A DNA stretch of 64,000 nucleotides, from contig NC_067197.1 in the NCBI RefSeq assembly GCF_000699445.3, positions 5,028,152-5,092,151 on the forward strand, written 5' to 3'. Position 1 is the first letter of the stretch. Every line of letters starts with the position of its first letter. The stretch is from Schistosoma haematobium. Its lineage: Eukaryota; Platyhelminthes; Trematoda; Strigeidida; Schistosomatidae. The notes under the pieces are model-generated. The model saw only the letters and a list, made by a program, of their open reading frames with translations, was not told the DNA's origin and searched no databases. Of this stretch, positions 11,215 through 23,900 are shown in pieces. A program made the position numbers and the translations under genes.

Positions 11215-11560
11215 AGCAGATTAGATGGCAGCGAATTATCGATCGGAACAAAGACGAGTAAAACACGTAAGAACGGCCTAGAGTCCTGATTGGTCCTGCT
11301 TTCCTGTCCAGCCCAGCCAGTTTAGTCCAGAACGCAAGTCTCAGCCTCTGAGATATGAATCATTATATATCAAACATACTCTGTTTATATACCAATCAAA
11401 CAGATCACATCGTACCAGTAGGGAAACGACACGTGAAATAAGTATTGACCAATAGGAAAATGATACCATTCCAAGTCCAAAGATAGTATTAGACTTAACA
11501 GGATAATTGTTGGGATATTTTTCTGAATATCCCAACAGCATACAAGGACATGACAACTCC
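11215..11560. repeat. LTR-like unclassified repeat
   Basis: The segment gattggtcctgctttcctg through agtttagtccagaacgcaag resembles 26450-26760 in the same orientation. GC-richer than the flanks and without coding. Confidence 0.4.
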
Positions 11561-13239
11561 ATGAAATTCAATCACTCTAGTTTATATCAATCCCTTACTA
11601 AAACCAAACTTCATAAATTGTTTAAACATACAATCTAAATTATATATTCTCTTAACAATCGATAAACTTTGTTTTAGAGAGGAAGAGAGAAAGAGGGAGA
11701 ATTGTCTACAATAAATCAAAACAAACTAACTAAGCGGCAATCTCATTAAAGTGAAATACAAAAACTGACAATATTCAACAATATAACATCATAAAGTATG
11801 AATTCATAATGACAATTGAACAGAGAAAATAACTAATTTTCATTGTTTATCCTTTAGATAATAAATCATTACTATACAATGTATATGTATGTATTTATGT
11901 AGTCATTTCTTTATAGCATTGTCAACAATGTTAAACAATCTAATTCGTAGTAAACCTATACTTTATGAAAAACGTTCCAGAAAAAAAAGATCAAACAAAC
12001 ATAGTTGTATACAATAAACTAATGACAATCATACTCATTCATTTAATGACTAGAATATGGTCATTATTTGTAACTATCGATTTTGTTGGAACGCTTGAAC
12101 AGTACAGTACTTGAACTAGTGTGTACACTGTAAAAATGATGAATATAGTATTATTTAAATAGATTTATTTAGTATGAGCTAATATTAGTTGTAGTTTTGG
12201 GAAATCAATAGTATCTATTAACAATCTTACATAGGATTGAACTCAAGACTATCACAGCTTTAAGTGGAAGTGCTATAGTTAAACCACTTGATCTAGAACC
12301 TGTTCAGTTTATAAAGTAACATTACCCTTTATACTTAAAAAATCTATTAGCTAACGACTGTTCAACACATTTGAACGCCATTCATCTCAAATATTCTCGT
12401 GGTAAATTTAAAAATTTTATTTGTTCAAGATAATAACAGTATCGGACACTCGTCGAAACAAACAAGTGGTATTCCTTACCCCATATATTTTTTCTGGCTA
12501 TTCCCATTTTCATTTAATCCCTTTCTTACTGAAAGATTACAGTTCATTACCTTTAAACATAAAGTATTTAATAAAATAACACCAATACAGCTATTCATAA
12601 CTTTATCAATAGGCCATACTGATTAAAATAGTCTTAATAGATAGTATTTTTGCAATGAATATTTGTATTTTCATTTCATTTATCTCTTAGCTTAATAAAT
12701 GCAAGAATTTTCTCTTCATATACATCCCTTCGATCACACTGCGTGTCACTCATGCTTTTGAATATATCTGAGACGTCTGAAGTATTTCTGACTGTTTTTG
12801 TTGTAAGTTGAGAACCTAATACTTTAGTGTCCTTACAGATACTAGACACCTTTACAAGTGCTGTTAGGTGGCTGGACTAAAACAACAGTAATCTCAGTCT
12901 AAACAGGGTTTGCTCTGGTAAGTACTCGATACCAAAGCGTATCCATATTTAAGAGAAGAATGGTGTTCTTCATGCAGTGTGAACCTATTCAACACAATAC
13001 CACTGTTAAGGACATTACCACTGAGCCATTTTGGCTAAACAGGCTTGTAGGTTCTATTTTTTAAATTTTGTTACTATATGCCGTCCACATGGGTTGTACT
13101 AACTTTCGGACATACCAAATAATTTACTTTCCTTTGACCTTATTAATTATTCGTTTATAACCTTTAATATTTTTATTTGATAGTGTGTGTGTGTATATTG
13201 ATTACTTCATTCATAGCAATTACTCCCTTTTATAAATTT
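11561..13239. other. Intergenic, mostly featureless; two tRNA-like relics
   Basis: AT-rich. 12225-12310 (minus) has a B-box-like gagttcaatcc, and 12890-13060 (minus) has an A-box-like tggctcagtggtaat and B-box-like aggttcacac. Both look like very old tRNA-derived SINEs rather than tRNA genes. A (GT)n run lies near 13184. Confidence 0.35.
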
Positions 13240-13530
13240 CGATAGAACAATGAGAAGACGGGGTTGATCAACTTCATTCATCACACGCTATATCAAGTGG
13301 AGTTGGCACACTTACTTTTCTGCTTCACTTTCCTGCTTCTCGTTCTTAATATCTGTCTGATTAAACCAATACATGAAATAAATTTATTCAACTTCATCCA
13401 TATTTGGGTCCTTATTACTATAACCGCTTAAACAAAACCAAACAGAAGATTAATGTTCATGTCATATCCATTAGTTCGTCCAACTGGGCGTCAGATCCAC
13501 GGGCCACTAAAATATATTTATTCTGATAAA
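13240..13530 (-). repeat. Repeat family V copy (possible LTR region)
   Basis: It ends, on the plus strand, in gtcagatcc.cgggccacta, shared with 57340-57360. A tcacttt...ctcgtt pyrimidine block is also similar. On the minus strand the shared end reads tagtggcccg, which could be an LTR/primer-site junction. Confidence 0.35.
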
Positions 13531-13589
13531 CTAATAAATGGTAACCAGTGTTATATTCATCTAACTCTGGGCTTACGTTTCGTGATATC

Positions 13590-13745
13590 TACCACACTTT
13601 AGCAAGAAATACCTCCTTGTGGACTTCAAACCCATACTACTCAACGTCACAGTCTTAAATGTTACCAACGAACGATGTAGGTCGTTACAGCGAGGTATCC
13701 CTTTCTGACGAGTCCTGAATAACAAGATTCAGAGCGTCCTGTAGA
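13590..13745 (+). repeat. Hammerhead-like relic
   Basis: ctgacgagtcctgaataa followed by gagcgtcctg resembles the hammerhead core and the element at 26931-27030. The GAAA box is lost (aagattca), so it cannot be a working ribozyme as it stands. Confidence 0.35.
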
Positions 13746-13940
13746 CCTTCTTTCAATCATCTAAAATTGTAACATGATGCATGTGATTTCTACACAGATT
13801 AATAATCATACTACAACATCATAGATACAATGTAATCCATATTAAAGTATTAAACAAAAATCACATTGTTCATTACTCTAAGAACAATTCATTGACAAAA
13901 ACCTATTCAATGCATACACATATGAATAAAAGTAATTCTA

Positions 13941-13946
13941 TTTATT
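13941..13946 (-). terminator. Candidate poly(A) signal of the DLGAP-like gene
   Basis: TTTATT on the plus strand reads AATAAA on the minus strand, about 800 nt downstream of the stop codon. Other A-rich variants occur nearby in this very AT-rich flank, so this is a candidate only. Confidence 0.3.
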
Positions 13947-14251
13947 ATAAATATAAATAAAGAAAAATATTTATATATTGGCCAATCAAAATAAACAACA
14001 CAAGAAAAAAAAGAATTGTGATAAAAATAACTTTTGTTTTTTTTAAAAAAAGAAAAGAAAAGAAAAAAGAAAAACATTAAAAAAACATGATAAATCTTCA
14101 TTTCTATTGTAGAATATTCTTTTACCTTATCCTAAATAATGATGATAAATTTAGAAGTTTCATTTAATTTAAAAAACAAAAAAATAAACATTGAAATTAA
14201 TGAGAAAATTAATTTCCATGGATACATAGATTGAAAATAGTACTACTAGTA

Positions 14252-14301
14252 CTACTACTACCACCACCACCACCACGACTACTACTACTACTACTACTAT
14301 T
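14252..14301. repeat. Trinucleotide repeat (ACT/ACC)n
   Basis: A run of actact... and accacc... triplets in the 3' flank of the DLGAP-like gene. Confidence 0.8.
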
Positions 14302-14611
14302 GCTATAGACATTAGACAATTAAGAAAAAAGGGATAAAATGAAATAGTGTACAATATTGTTTATGTATATGACGAACAAGTGATACATGAAGAAAAAAAA
14401 ATATTTCTCATCTGTATTACATCATCATCAATACAGAACAGTTTTGAGTAGAAGAAATGAATTATATATAATCAAAATTATTTACAAAAATTATATGCAC
14501 AGATATGCACCGTACATGTAATAATTCCTATGAAGAATATATACTCGATTCATGTTGACAACTAAAGAATTTATACTTTAGAAGCCTATTGATGTATCCA
14601 TATTACATAGA

Positions 14612-14712
14612 CATTATATATATATAATATCCCAATGAGTAGAAAATTAGATTTTCTGACGTTTCGTGACTTAGTGTAAGTCACTTCTTCAGAGAATATA
14701 TATATATATATG
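14612..14712 (-). repeat. Repeat remnant bounded by (AT)n containing the hammerhead-like motif
   Basis: About 100 bp with AT dinucleotide runs at both ends enclosing the ribozyme-like hairpin and the motif gaaaatctaattttctactc. The flanking (AT)n suggests insertion into a microsatellite, a habit of Penelope-like elements. That link is inference. Confidence 0.35.
14654..14696 (-). ncRNA. Hammerhead-like ribozyme motif in the probable 3' UTR
   Basis: Read on the minus strand, the order is UUCU (14696-14693), CUGAAGA (14692-14686), a perfect 7-bp stem GUGACUU/AAGUCAC (14684-14678 with 14672-14666) closed by a 5-nt loop, GAAA (14665-14662), CGUC (14661-14658), then AGAA, which pairs with the first UUCU. 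This is the type I hammerhead order with an almost absent helix III, as in schistosome and Penelope-type hammerheads. One extra A lies between CUGAAGA and the helix II stem. Helix I is short, but it is flanked by (AT)n on both sides that could extend it. The motif starts 48 nt after the DLGAP-like stop codon, in sense with that gene. Activity is not shown by sequence alone. Confidence 0.5.
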
Positions 14713-14743
14713 ATAAAATGTATACCTTAACCATGTTTTTTCA

Positions 14744-14950
14744 TTAATATTCAATTGTATAAAAATATGTATTTTTACATGTAGAATTATCACCAGTATC
14801 ATTTTCATTTGTAATCATAGTCATATCATGTTTTTCATGTAGAATTTTTTGTTTTTCTAATAATTGTTTACGTGCATTATTAATACGTTGTTGAATTGTT
14901 CTATGTAATTGTATCGATTTATCATGATTTTTATTGATTCCAGATAATTT
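14744..14950 (-). CDS. DLGAP-like gene, terminal exon with stop
   Basis: The acceptor is attgaataaaag, with a T-rich tract just upstream (weak but phase-correct). The exon has 68 codons plus TAA at 14744-14746. It encodes a basic helical segment, [20 protein letters not shown], which corresponds in place and character to the RQEARKRLL-type helix that precedes the C-terminus of DLGAP proteins. The protein ends NTYFYTIEY. The vertebrate PDZ ligand (TRL) is not present. Confidence 0.82.
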   Translation of the reverse strand, partial: KLSGINKNHDKSIQLHRTIQQRINNARKQLLEKQKILHEKHDMTMITNENDTGDNSTCKNTYFYTIEY

Positions 14951-17900
14951 CTTTTATTCAATAATATTAGAAAAAAAGTTAAAAAAAATAAATATTGATT
15001 TATTATTAAATAATAATCGATTATAAAGGTAATTATCAGAAGGGATTTGCGGGGATTTTAGAAATTTCACAGACTGAAATCATGAGTCAATTGAAGCTAG
15101 TTGGTTAAGCGCTTGGCGCGAGACCAATAGGTACTGAGGTTCGAATCTCGCGGAGTGCGGGATCGTGGATGCGCACTGCTGAGGAGTATCATACCAGGAC
15201 GAAACGGCTGTCCAGTGCTTTCAGGTTTTCCATGGTTGTCTAGCTTCAACTGACTCATGATTTCAATCTGTATAAAGGTAATTATTTGAGAAAATAGAAA
15301 AAAATACTTTTTTAATTATAAAAATTTTTCTAGTTAGTCTATGGTTTCCTAGTTACTTATTTATGAATGTCTATTATTCTTCGTCGAAGAGTATGTCACC
15401 CATCAATATTCTTTATTCCACTCTATTCCGAATAATCTTTTTCAGTTGGCACCAGTTGCTATACATTCATATGATGTTTGTTTCCAACGTGTTTATTGCT
15501 CTACTTCATTTTTGCTTCTATTCAGGATTCCAAGTTAGGGCTTGCCTCGTGATGTAGTTTGATGATTTGCGCAATGTATGTCCTATCCACTTCCAACATC
15601 TTTTCCTAATTTCCTCTTGAGATGGAAGTTGGTTTGTCCTCTCCCACAAAAGGCTATTGCTAATGATATCTGATCAACGGACATTAAGTATCTTGCGAAG
15701 ACAAGTATTTATAAATACTTGTACATGTTTGATGATGGTTGTAGTAGTTCTTCACGTTTCAGCTCCGTACAGTAGAACTGTCTTGATGTTCGTATTGAAG
15801 ATTCCCGCTTTGATATTGGTTGACAGACAGTTGTTTTGAGTTCCATATATCTTTAACTGTAGGGATGCAGCACTTGCTTTTCCAATCCTAGCCTTTACGA
15901 CTGCATCGGATCCCCCTTGTTCATCGATGATGATTTGCAGATACGTGAAAGATTTCACATCTTCCAAAGTTTCTTTATCAAGTGGGATTGGTTTGATTGA
16001 TGTTCTGTGTGTTGCATTTGAGGATCTTGGTTTCTCCTTAGTGTATGTTAAAGCCTACTGATTCAGAGACTGCTGCTACACTAGTTAGCTTCATCTGAAT
16101 TTGTTGATGTGTATAGGGTAGAAGAACTAGGTCACTTGCGAAGTCCAAATCATCTAACTGTATACAATCTGTCCATTGTGTTCCATGCTTTTCCTCATAA
16201 TTCCAACCAACAACACCAAAAATGGATATTTTTCTTAGAATCTTAACCTTAACATGTTTTATAGGGATAAAATCAACATTGTTTGTACAACTCTATTTTA
16301 TAAATGATCAATAATTGCTACGATATTGTTCTCACGTTTCATAAAAAGAACTAATATCCTATAGCAGTAAATTCTATATTGTTTTCTATCTTCACTCTCC
16401 AGTGAAAAGGATAAAAAGTTGAGAAACTTATGTTTATTTACATGATTTTTTTATAAAGATATAATCTCTCTTTGAACCTATCAGCAAACAATGTTATGAA
16501 CGTGCTCTATAAGAAGAATTCAAGTAAATCACAACATGACGCCGGAAACGATCCTCAAATAAAAACGATTTAATCTTGCCTATTAAACTTATTGATAGTG
16601 TCGTTTTAAATTACTTTTCCTAGATAGAAGAAGATAAAAAATTATAATAATATCAAAATCATTGTTTAAGATGCGATAAGCTAATATTACATCACCTCTT
16701 AATGTAGCGTAAAATAGCGCGAATAGATTAAGGCACCTCATTTTATAATCATACGATAAATGAGAAAGACCTTTCATGAGCGCTTAGCTGACTTATCATT
16801 GTTTTTTGTATTAATACAACCTGTTAGAGTGTTCTAGGTTTTTCACCAAGAAGGTATATTTATCGATAGAGGTGTTATATATATTCCTAAAACGATTGTT
16901 CCAACTAGATATCGGATACTATCTTCATCATCACTTATTTCCAAGGAAAAAAAACGCGTACATTATAGATAACCTACCTTTTTATATGAAGCTATATTTG
17001 TTTTTTTAGTAGAGTTCTTCTTACAATCTTTATTCATATATGAAGAACTAATGAATTCATATGAACAACTAGGTAGATCACCAAGAGATTCTTTAATAAG
17101 TATTTGTAATTCATTACGAAAATCATTTGAAATCCAATTAATTAATATTGGAAATTGTGATTCAAAACGTCTATACTGTAATAATATTAAATTCCAATAA
17201 CCTTCTAAATCACTTTTTAATGGAATGTAATTCATTGATTGTTGTTTTTTTATTTGTGAATTAGTTTCTAAGTAAACTTTGCATAATTTACGTAACATTG
17301 TAAGATTTCCATTTATTAACATTTGTATATGACCAATACCTGTTAATAATTCATCATTATCTAAAAGAAAATAATTAAAAATTTATAATAAAGTTGATTA
17401 GTTACAATGAAAATAGTATCTACCATGTACTCATCAAAGTTGCTCAGATAAATATAATGTACAAGGAAATCAGAAAAAAAAAGGTAAAAATAAAGAACCA
17501 TAGAATGAATACACTATAATGCAAGGTGACTATCATATGAATACAAGATCAGTCAGTCAGTCATTAACAAAGTAGAACTTCGTACGTACGTACATCAGTT
17601 CAAGTTGCCACACCACATTAGCACAGAGATGCAATTGTCGATAAGTAAAAGTATAAGCAGTAATCGGAAAGATTAGAGTTTGAAGATGTTATTTAAAGAG
17701 TATAATTCAGTGAAATAAACTTGGATCGACTGTACTCGATATTTCATTGATGTAATTCATCAAATATACAGAGTTTAGATAAAAGATTCAACATAAATGA
17801 CTTTTGAGGAAGAGTGTAAAAATATTATGATAACCGACGTATTATATATATGGGAAAATACCAGTAAAGTGAACAAGAACACTAGTGGGGACAATCGAAT

Positions 17901-20900
17901 GTATTTAACACAAAATTACAGGATTTGTTAAAATCTAGCAATCATAAAGTAAATGCTTAGTTCGTAAAATGTCCATCGATTGTCTCAAAATGACTCAGAC
18001 ATCATTGTTCTTACATTTTCATACAAATGGCATTCTGTTCCCATTCTTTACTGTTCTATCCTCTTGTGTCTCTGCTGCCAGGCCTTCTGTTGACGACTAA
18101 CATCATATACTACTTATGTCAATATAAGTAGCACACACTACACTAGTAACTTTTGAAAATCCTCTACTTTTAAAGTACACGTTTGACAGAGTTAAAGAAA
18201 AACAAAATGAACTGCTGAGAAGTATATTTGCCTCGTTGTTAGTAGACAACCTTCTCTCCTGTGTCATAATTGACTCAAGTAAACAAAGCCTACACGAGCT
18301 TTCCATATCTAAGCCGACATTCTGTCAAATATAAACTTACTAGAATTGATAAAACTTCCAAGATAAATGACATAATCAGTAAGTTTAACAATATCATTTC
18401 AAGAGTTTATATGGATCAGTCTTGAATTGATATTTTATATCTGAAGGTATGTTACTACCCAAGGAGATGAAATTACCAAATTACAAATTAACGAGAACCA
18501 ACGAAATAAAATGAATTCATACTATTCTGCTAAAATCTTTGTTCTTGTTCTTTTCAAAATGATAAAAGGAACTATGTGTATGAAATATCTAATTTAATAT
18601 ACTGTCCAATGAACTATTTCTGTTAACTTTGAAAATTTAATGCTTTATTCACAAATCGAAAATAATGAAACTTCGAATGAAAAAAAAAGAAATTTTTACA
18701 TGTAAAATAATATTTTAAGAAGGAAATAAACAATGATCTCAACCATTGAGATGACAATAATATCCACAAAACCACTGATATGAATCAATATATGCTCATT
18801 AGTAAAAAGCTTCAAGAGGTATTTCCTAGAGTTCTAGTGAGAAGCCATGAACAGTGGAGTTCAATCGGGTCAGTTGTGAGATAGTAACTCAATGAAGACA
18901 ATGGTGGATCTATCACTCAATTTCTTGGATTAGTTGAAGTTAGACATTAACACTATTAGATACCGGTCGACTCAGTGGTCTAGCGGTTAAGCGTTCGCGT
19001 TCGAGACTGATAGTTTCTGGGTCCGAATCTTGCGAGGTATGATCGTGGATGAGCACTGCCACTGAGAAGTCCCACAATGGGATAAAGCGGTCGTCCATTG
19101 CTTCCAGGTTTTCCATGGTGATCTAACTTCAATTGATTCATGATCTCAACCACTGAAATTACTATAAGATCTACAAAAACCCTTCTGTGATATAAATAAA
19201 CAATCTACACACTTACTTAAGTTTTCATTTATCAATTTTAATACATCATCATCATCATTTATAGAATGATTATTCTGATCAATTGTATTTCTTGCTAAAT
19301 TAATCACATTCATTAATTGATATTCAAATGTTTGTATATATTTCAGTAGATGAATTACATAATCTATATCATTATTTGTTGATAATTCTAAATAAGAATT
19401 ATTATTAATCTCAGTATTTTTAAGATGTTCAAATGGACTATTATTATTATTATTATTGTTATGAACAGTGTCTGAATGATTGTATAATTCATTTGAAGAA
19501 GATGAATGCCTTTTTATTAATTCATTAATTTCATTCAAACTTGATGATCTAGATAGTGATGAATAGAATAATGTTGATAAATTATCTGATGGTGTATTAT
19601 TATTATTAATTGTAGTAGTAGTATCAGTAGTATTAGTAGTATTAGTAGTAGCAGTAATGTCTTGATTCTTTAATGATTGTTCATCTTCAAATAAAGTTGT
19701 AAGTTCTTCTTTCTTTTTCAATTGAATACAATCAGTTTCATTGGTTTTAGATATTGCTGCTGATAATTTATTATGACAACGAATGTTTGCTGGTATAAAT
19801 ATATTCAAAGGTTGTTTTAATCTGGCAGATTTAGCTTTAATAGCAAATGCAGTGTTTCTACGCTTTATTGGTGGTGTTTTAGATTTAATAGCTAATATAA
19901 TATTATTTGAATTCATTTTATTATTATTATTATCATCATCATTCTGTTCATGCATATCATCTGTCGTAAGACTTATTAACAATTGATCTGATTTATAAGT
20001 AGTATTGTCTTTTAATTTAGTAGATTTATCAAATAATTCATTATTTCTATTTTGATCTATTCTAGATTTATCAAGTACATATCTGCATAAAATTATTGGA
20101 TCATCTTTGTGTTGTATATTATATTGATTATTCTGTTGTTCAATAAACACTTTACAATGATCTGTATCCAATATAGTTTCATTATCAATTATTGTACATT
20201 TTTCAATTGATTGTATTTTGTTTATTGGTACATTTACATGTTTCATTGTTTCATTCTGTTTAAATGAGAAAAAAGAAAGAGGTAAGAATTTCTTATTTTG
20301 TTTAAATAAAGTATTGAAGGTCAGTCACTACTCGGATCCTGTATGCGCGTTTCGGAGACGCAGCACACATCGATGGCGCGAGATTCAAAAGTGTTAGTTA
20401 AGGAAGCCTGTTGTCCTATTTGGCACAGTGTTCGGACGTTAAAAGCTCCTATATGTAGTTTAGAGAGTGGTTTCAGGAGACCAGGAATAACGTTCCGCGT
20501 ACTCGAATCGTTTGCCCTAGCGGTACGAGGTGAAAAAAGGACGTGAAAACGGTTAGTCGGGGAGATAACAGTGGTATTAAGAGGTGTAGGAAGGATATGA
20601 ATGCGACCAACTTGGTCTAGTGCGCTGTTACGGGTATGAGGGTTGGTGTCACTTCCCGGCTGCCCACACCGTGGAAGGGTATTTCTTGAGGAATCTAAAA
20701 AGGAATTCGGATTAATATCGGCCTTAACGCCTTGAGCGTGTGACCGCAGAGCCCTGGGGACAACTGCTTGAGGCTGGTCGCGCACGGCCTTTTTGTGGGA
20801 GGTCTTTAATGTGTTAGCTCCGTTCTTCAAAGAGCCTTACCGCCGGAGACGGAAATCTGTGAGGTAAGGTGAGGTGTGACATTTTTAGGGCCGACCTTTT

Positions 20901-23900
20901 CTAACCCCTTCCTTCCTTGTGAGAAGGCAGCATCGCTGCGGATGCTGGTTGTCCGAGGGAAACACCTTACTGCTGTCACACCCCTCTACAGTCAGCAGTA
21001 CGACTTCGCCCTCAGACCTTGAGTTGCTGCTTTTAGTCTTACCGTTCTCCAATTGACCTGCCTGGCATGGTAAAACTTACAGGAACATGTGTTCCAGCCA
21101 ATGGAGCTCGGTTGGGTCATCACAATAGGCAAGCCTGACCAACGCTTCAAGGTAGCAGCTACCGTCGGGAAGTATTGAAGGTAATTCTTTTGACTAGATA
21201 ATATATTATTAAGTAAAGATGATTACATAATAATAATGACCAAAGAGTGCTTACAATTAGCCTATCAGTTCTCAATTATTTAGATCAGCTTTTCAATAAA
21301 TAACTATTTATCAAAATACACTTGAAAATCTGTGGAATAGTTCATAGTGTAATGAACGAGTACACAGCTGAGGGGGAGGGGAGGAAGACCTATTTACTGT
21401 TTAATGTACAATCATACAGTATTTTAATAAAATGTAAAAATCATACATCAGATACATTATTTATTCATCTTTTTCGCATTATCTATTATAAGATTTATTG
21501 TTTCTTCATTCCTGTTTTCACATGATTACATTTAATTCCCTTCTTTCTTCTCTTCATTTCAATTTTCTTAATCTCCTGCTCGAAAACATTCCATTTCTCA
21601 CTGGTGTTATATACTACTTATATCTTCAAACATAAGTAACGTACACCACAACAGAATATATTTACATAAAATTAGCATAAAACTATGGACATAAGGTTAG
21701 TAGATCTCGTTGCGTGCATGATACCTGTAACCTTAAATGATGAGTTAAGATCAAATAATCAAGATTTCCGATTTCATTTGAATTAGAAAGGATAGCGAAC
21801 CCAGCGGTTAATAGCACTCAGCTCCCGTAACTTAATTTGCATACTCAGCTTAATATTTTTCTTGCTTCTAATCGATGAACTGGATAATTTTTAGATGTAA
21901 ATGTCTGTTAATCGGATTTTTTAGCGTAACCCACTCGTGGACATAATTGCATTTTATGGTGTACATCACAAAATGATTTTAGTTAGGCATATACTGAAAG
22001 TCATGAAACTTTGAACAGATTTACCATTTCGGCATGAAACTCTTCAGGAATCTGGCACAAGAATAGGAAACCCTAGAAAAGTTATTAATATGCACTACTG
22101 ATGAGCTATATATAGGGACGAAAAGGTTAAGCTCAATTTACGATGTATACTGTAAAATAGTCATTTCAATAGAATGCCAGTCAATGAAATGAAAGTTTTC
22201 TTTAGACTGAACAAGATCTCTATAAACAATTAATGTCAAGTTGAAAATAAGATATTCTAGTCGTTGTATTTATATATGAAAGATTTGAATAAGAAAAAAA
22301 ACAAACATGGAGTTATTTCAATAGTTGAGATCATGAGCCAATTGAGGTTAGACCACCATGAAAAACCTAGAAGCACTGGACGGTCGTTTCGTTCTATTGT
22401 GGGGCTTCTCAGTAGTGCGCATTCACGATCGCGCCCCGCGAGATTAGAACCCACAAACTAATAGTCTCGCACACGAACGCCTAACCGCTAGACCACTGAG
22501 TCGAACAGTATCCAATATTGTTAATGTCTAACTTCAATCAATACACGATATTGTGCTACTGTCCACCATTGTCTTCAGTGAGTTACTATCTCACAAATGA
22601 CCCGGTTGAACTCCACTGTTCATGGCTTCTCACTAGAACTCTAGGAAATACTTCATGAAGCTAGTCACTAGTGAGTATATATTGGTTCATATCGGGTGTT
22701 TTGTGGAGATTGTAGTCATCTCTCGCGCGCGAGATCGACAGGCCCTTGGTTCGAATCTTGCGAGGCATGATCGTGGATGGGCACTGCCATTGAGAAGTCT
22801 CATTATAGAATGAAACGGCCTTCCAGTGCTTCTAGGTTTTCCATTATGCTCTAGCTTCAATTGACTCATGATTTCAATTATTGAAATTACTACAATCTCC
22901 ACAAAACCCCTTCTGATACTTAACATGTAGTTAGTTGAATAAATTCACACTAATTATTACATAATTTATCTTAATATATTGGTGAAGTTTATTTTATATT
23001 ATTATAAACACTTCTTTTTAATTACTTCCATAAGAATTTATTTCTATACAGTAAAATACCATTGAACATCAATATATCTTCATTTGATATGATACATTAA
23101 ATATGTACACAAGATATTTCGATAAATAAATTATTTATATGTATATATTAATCGAAAATACGTGATTGGTATCAATTATTGAAAATATTTATATAATTGA
23201 TTGAATTCATGAATTGGTTTAGATAATAATCATAATAATAATTGTTGGAGTTTGGTTAGTAAACGTAAAGGTGACGATTGGCAAAGTAAGATACTCAACG
23301 TCTATTGGCTGGATACCATCAACAATAGCCTACTGTGAGAGAGAATAAACCAAATTATAACTGAAGAGGAAATTAGGAAAAGAGGATGAAAGTAGATAAG
23401 ACATGCATTATGGAACTCATCAAACTGCATCACAAGTCAAGCTCTAACTTCGAATCGTGAAGGGAAGAGGAAAAGAGGAAGGCCAAACAACACATTACTT
23501 TGGAAAATAGAAGCAGATATGAAAAGGATGAATAGCAACTGGAATGATCTGGAAATGATTGCCCAGGACATGGTTGAATGGAGATTGGTGGTGGTCGGCC
23601 TATGCTACTCGACAAGGTGTAACAGGCGTAAGTAATTAAGCAACCGATGAAGTCTAAAGTAAATACTACTAAGCCAGGATACGTGCATTCCAGCGCAAAG
23701 CAAGGTACATGCTTCATTACACATTTTTAGGTCATGATAATGATCTTTGCTCAGATTCACATACGAAAACCTTGTTAAGACTTCTTTTATTTCCTCTAAA
23801 TAGTCAAATTAGGTCATTTTCTCAGCATCAGTCGAGCGGCGAAGCCACTACAAAGACACCAATCCAACAATCTTACTAAACTATTCAGTCGGAAAATTCA

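Noticed and set aside
14169..14354. Open frame encoding a poly-valine run
   Set aside because: It is only the translation of the (ACT/ACC)n triplet repeat.
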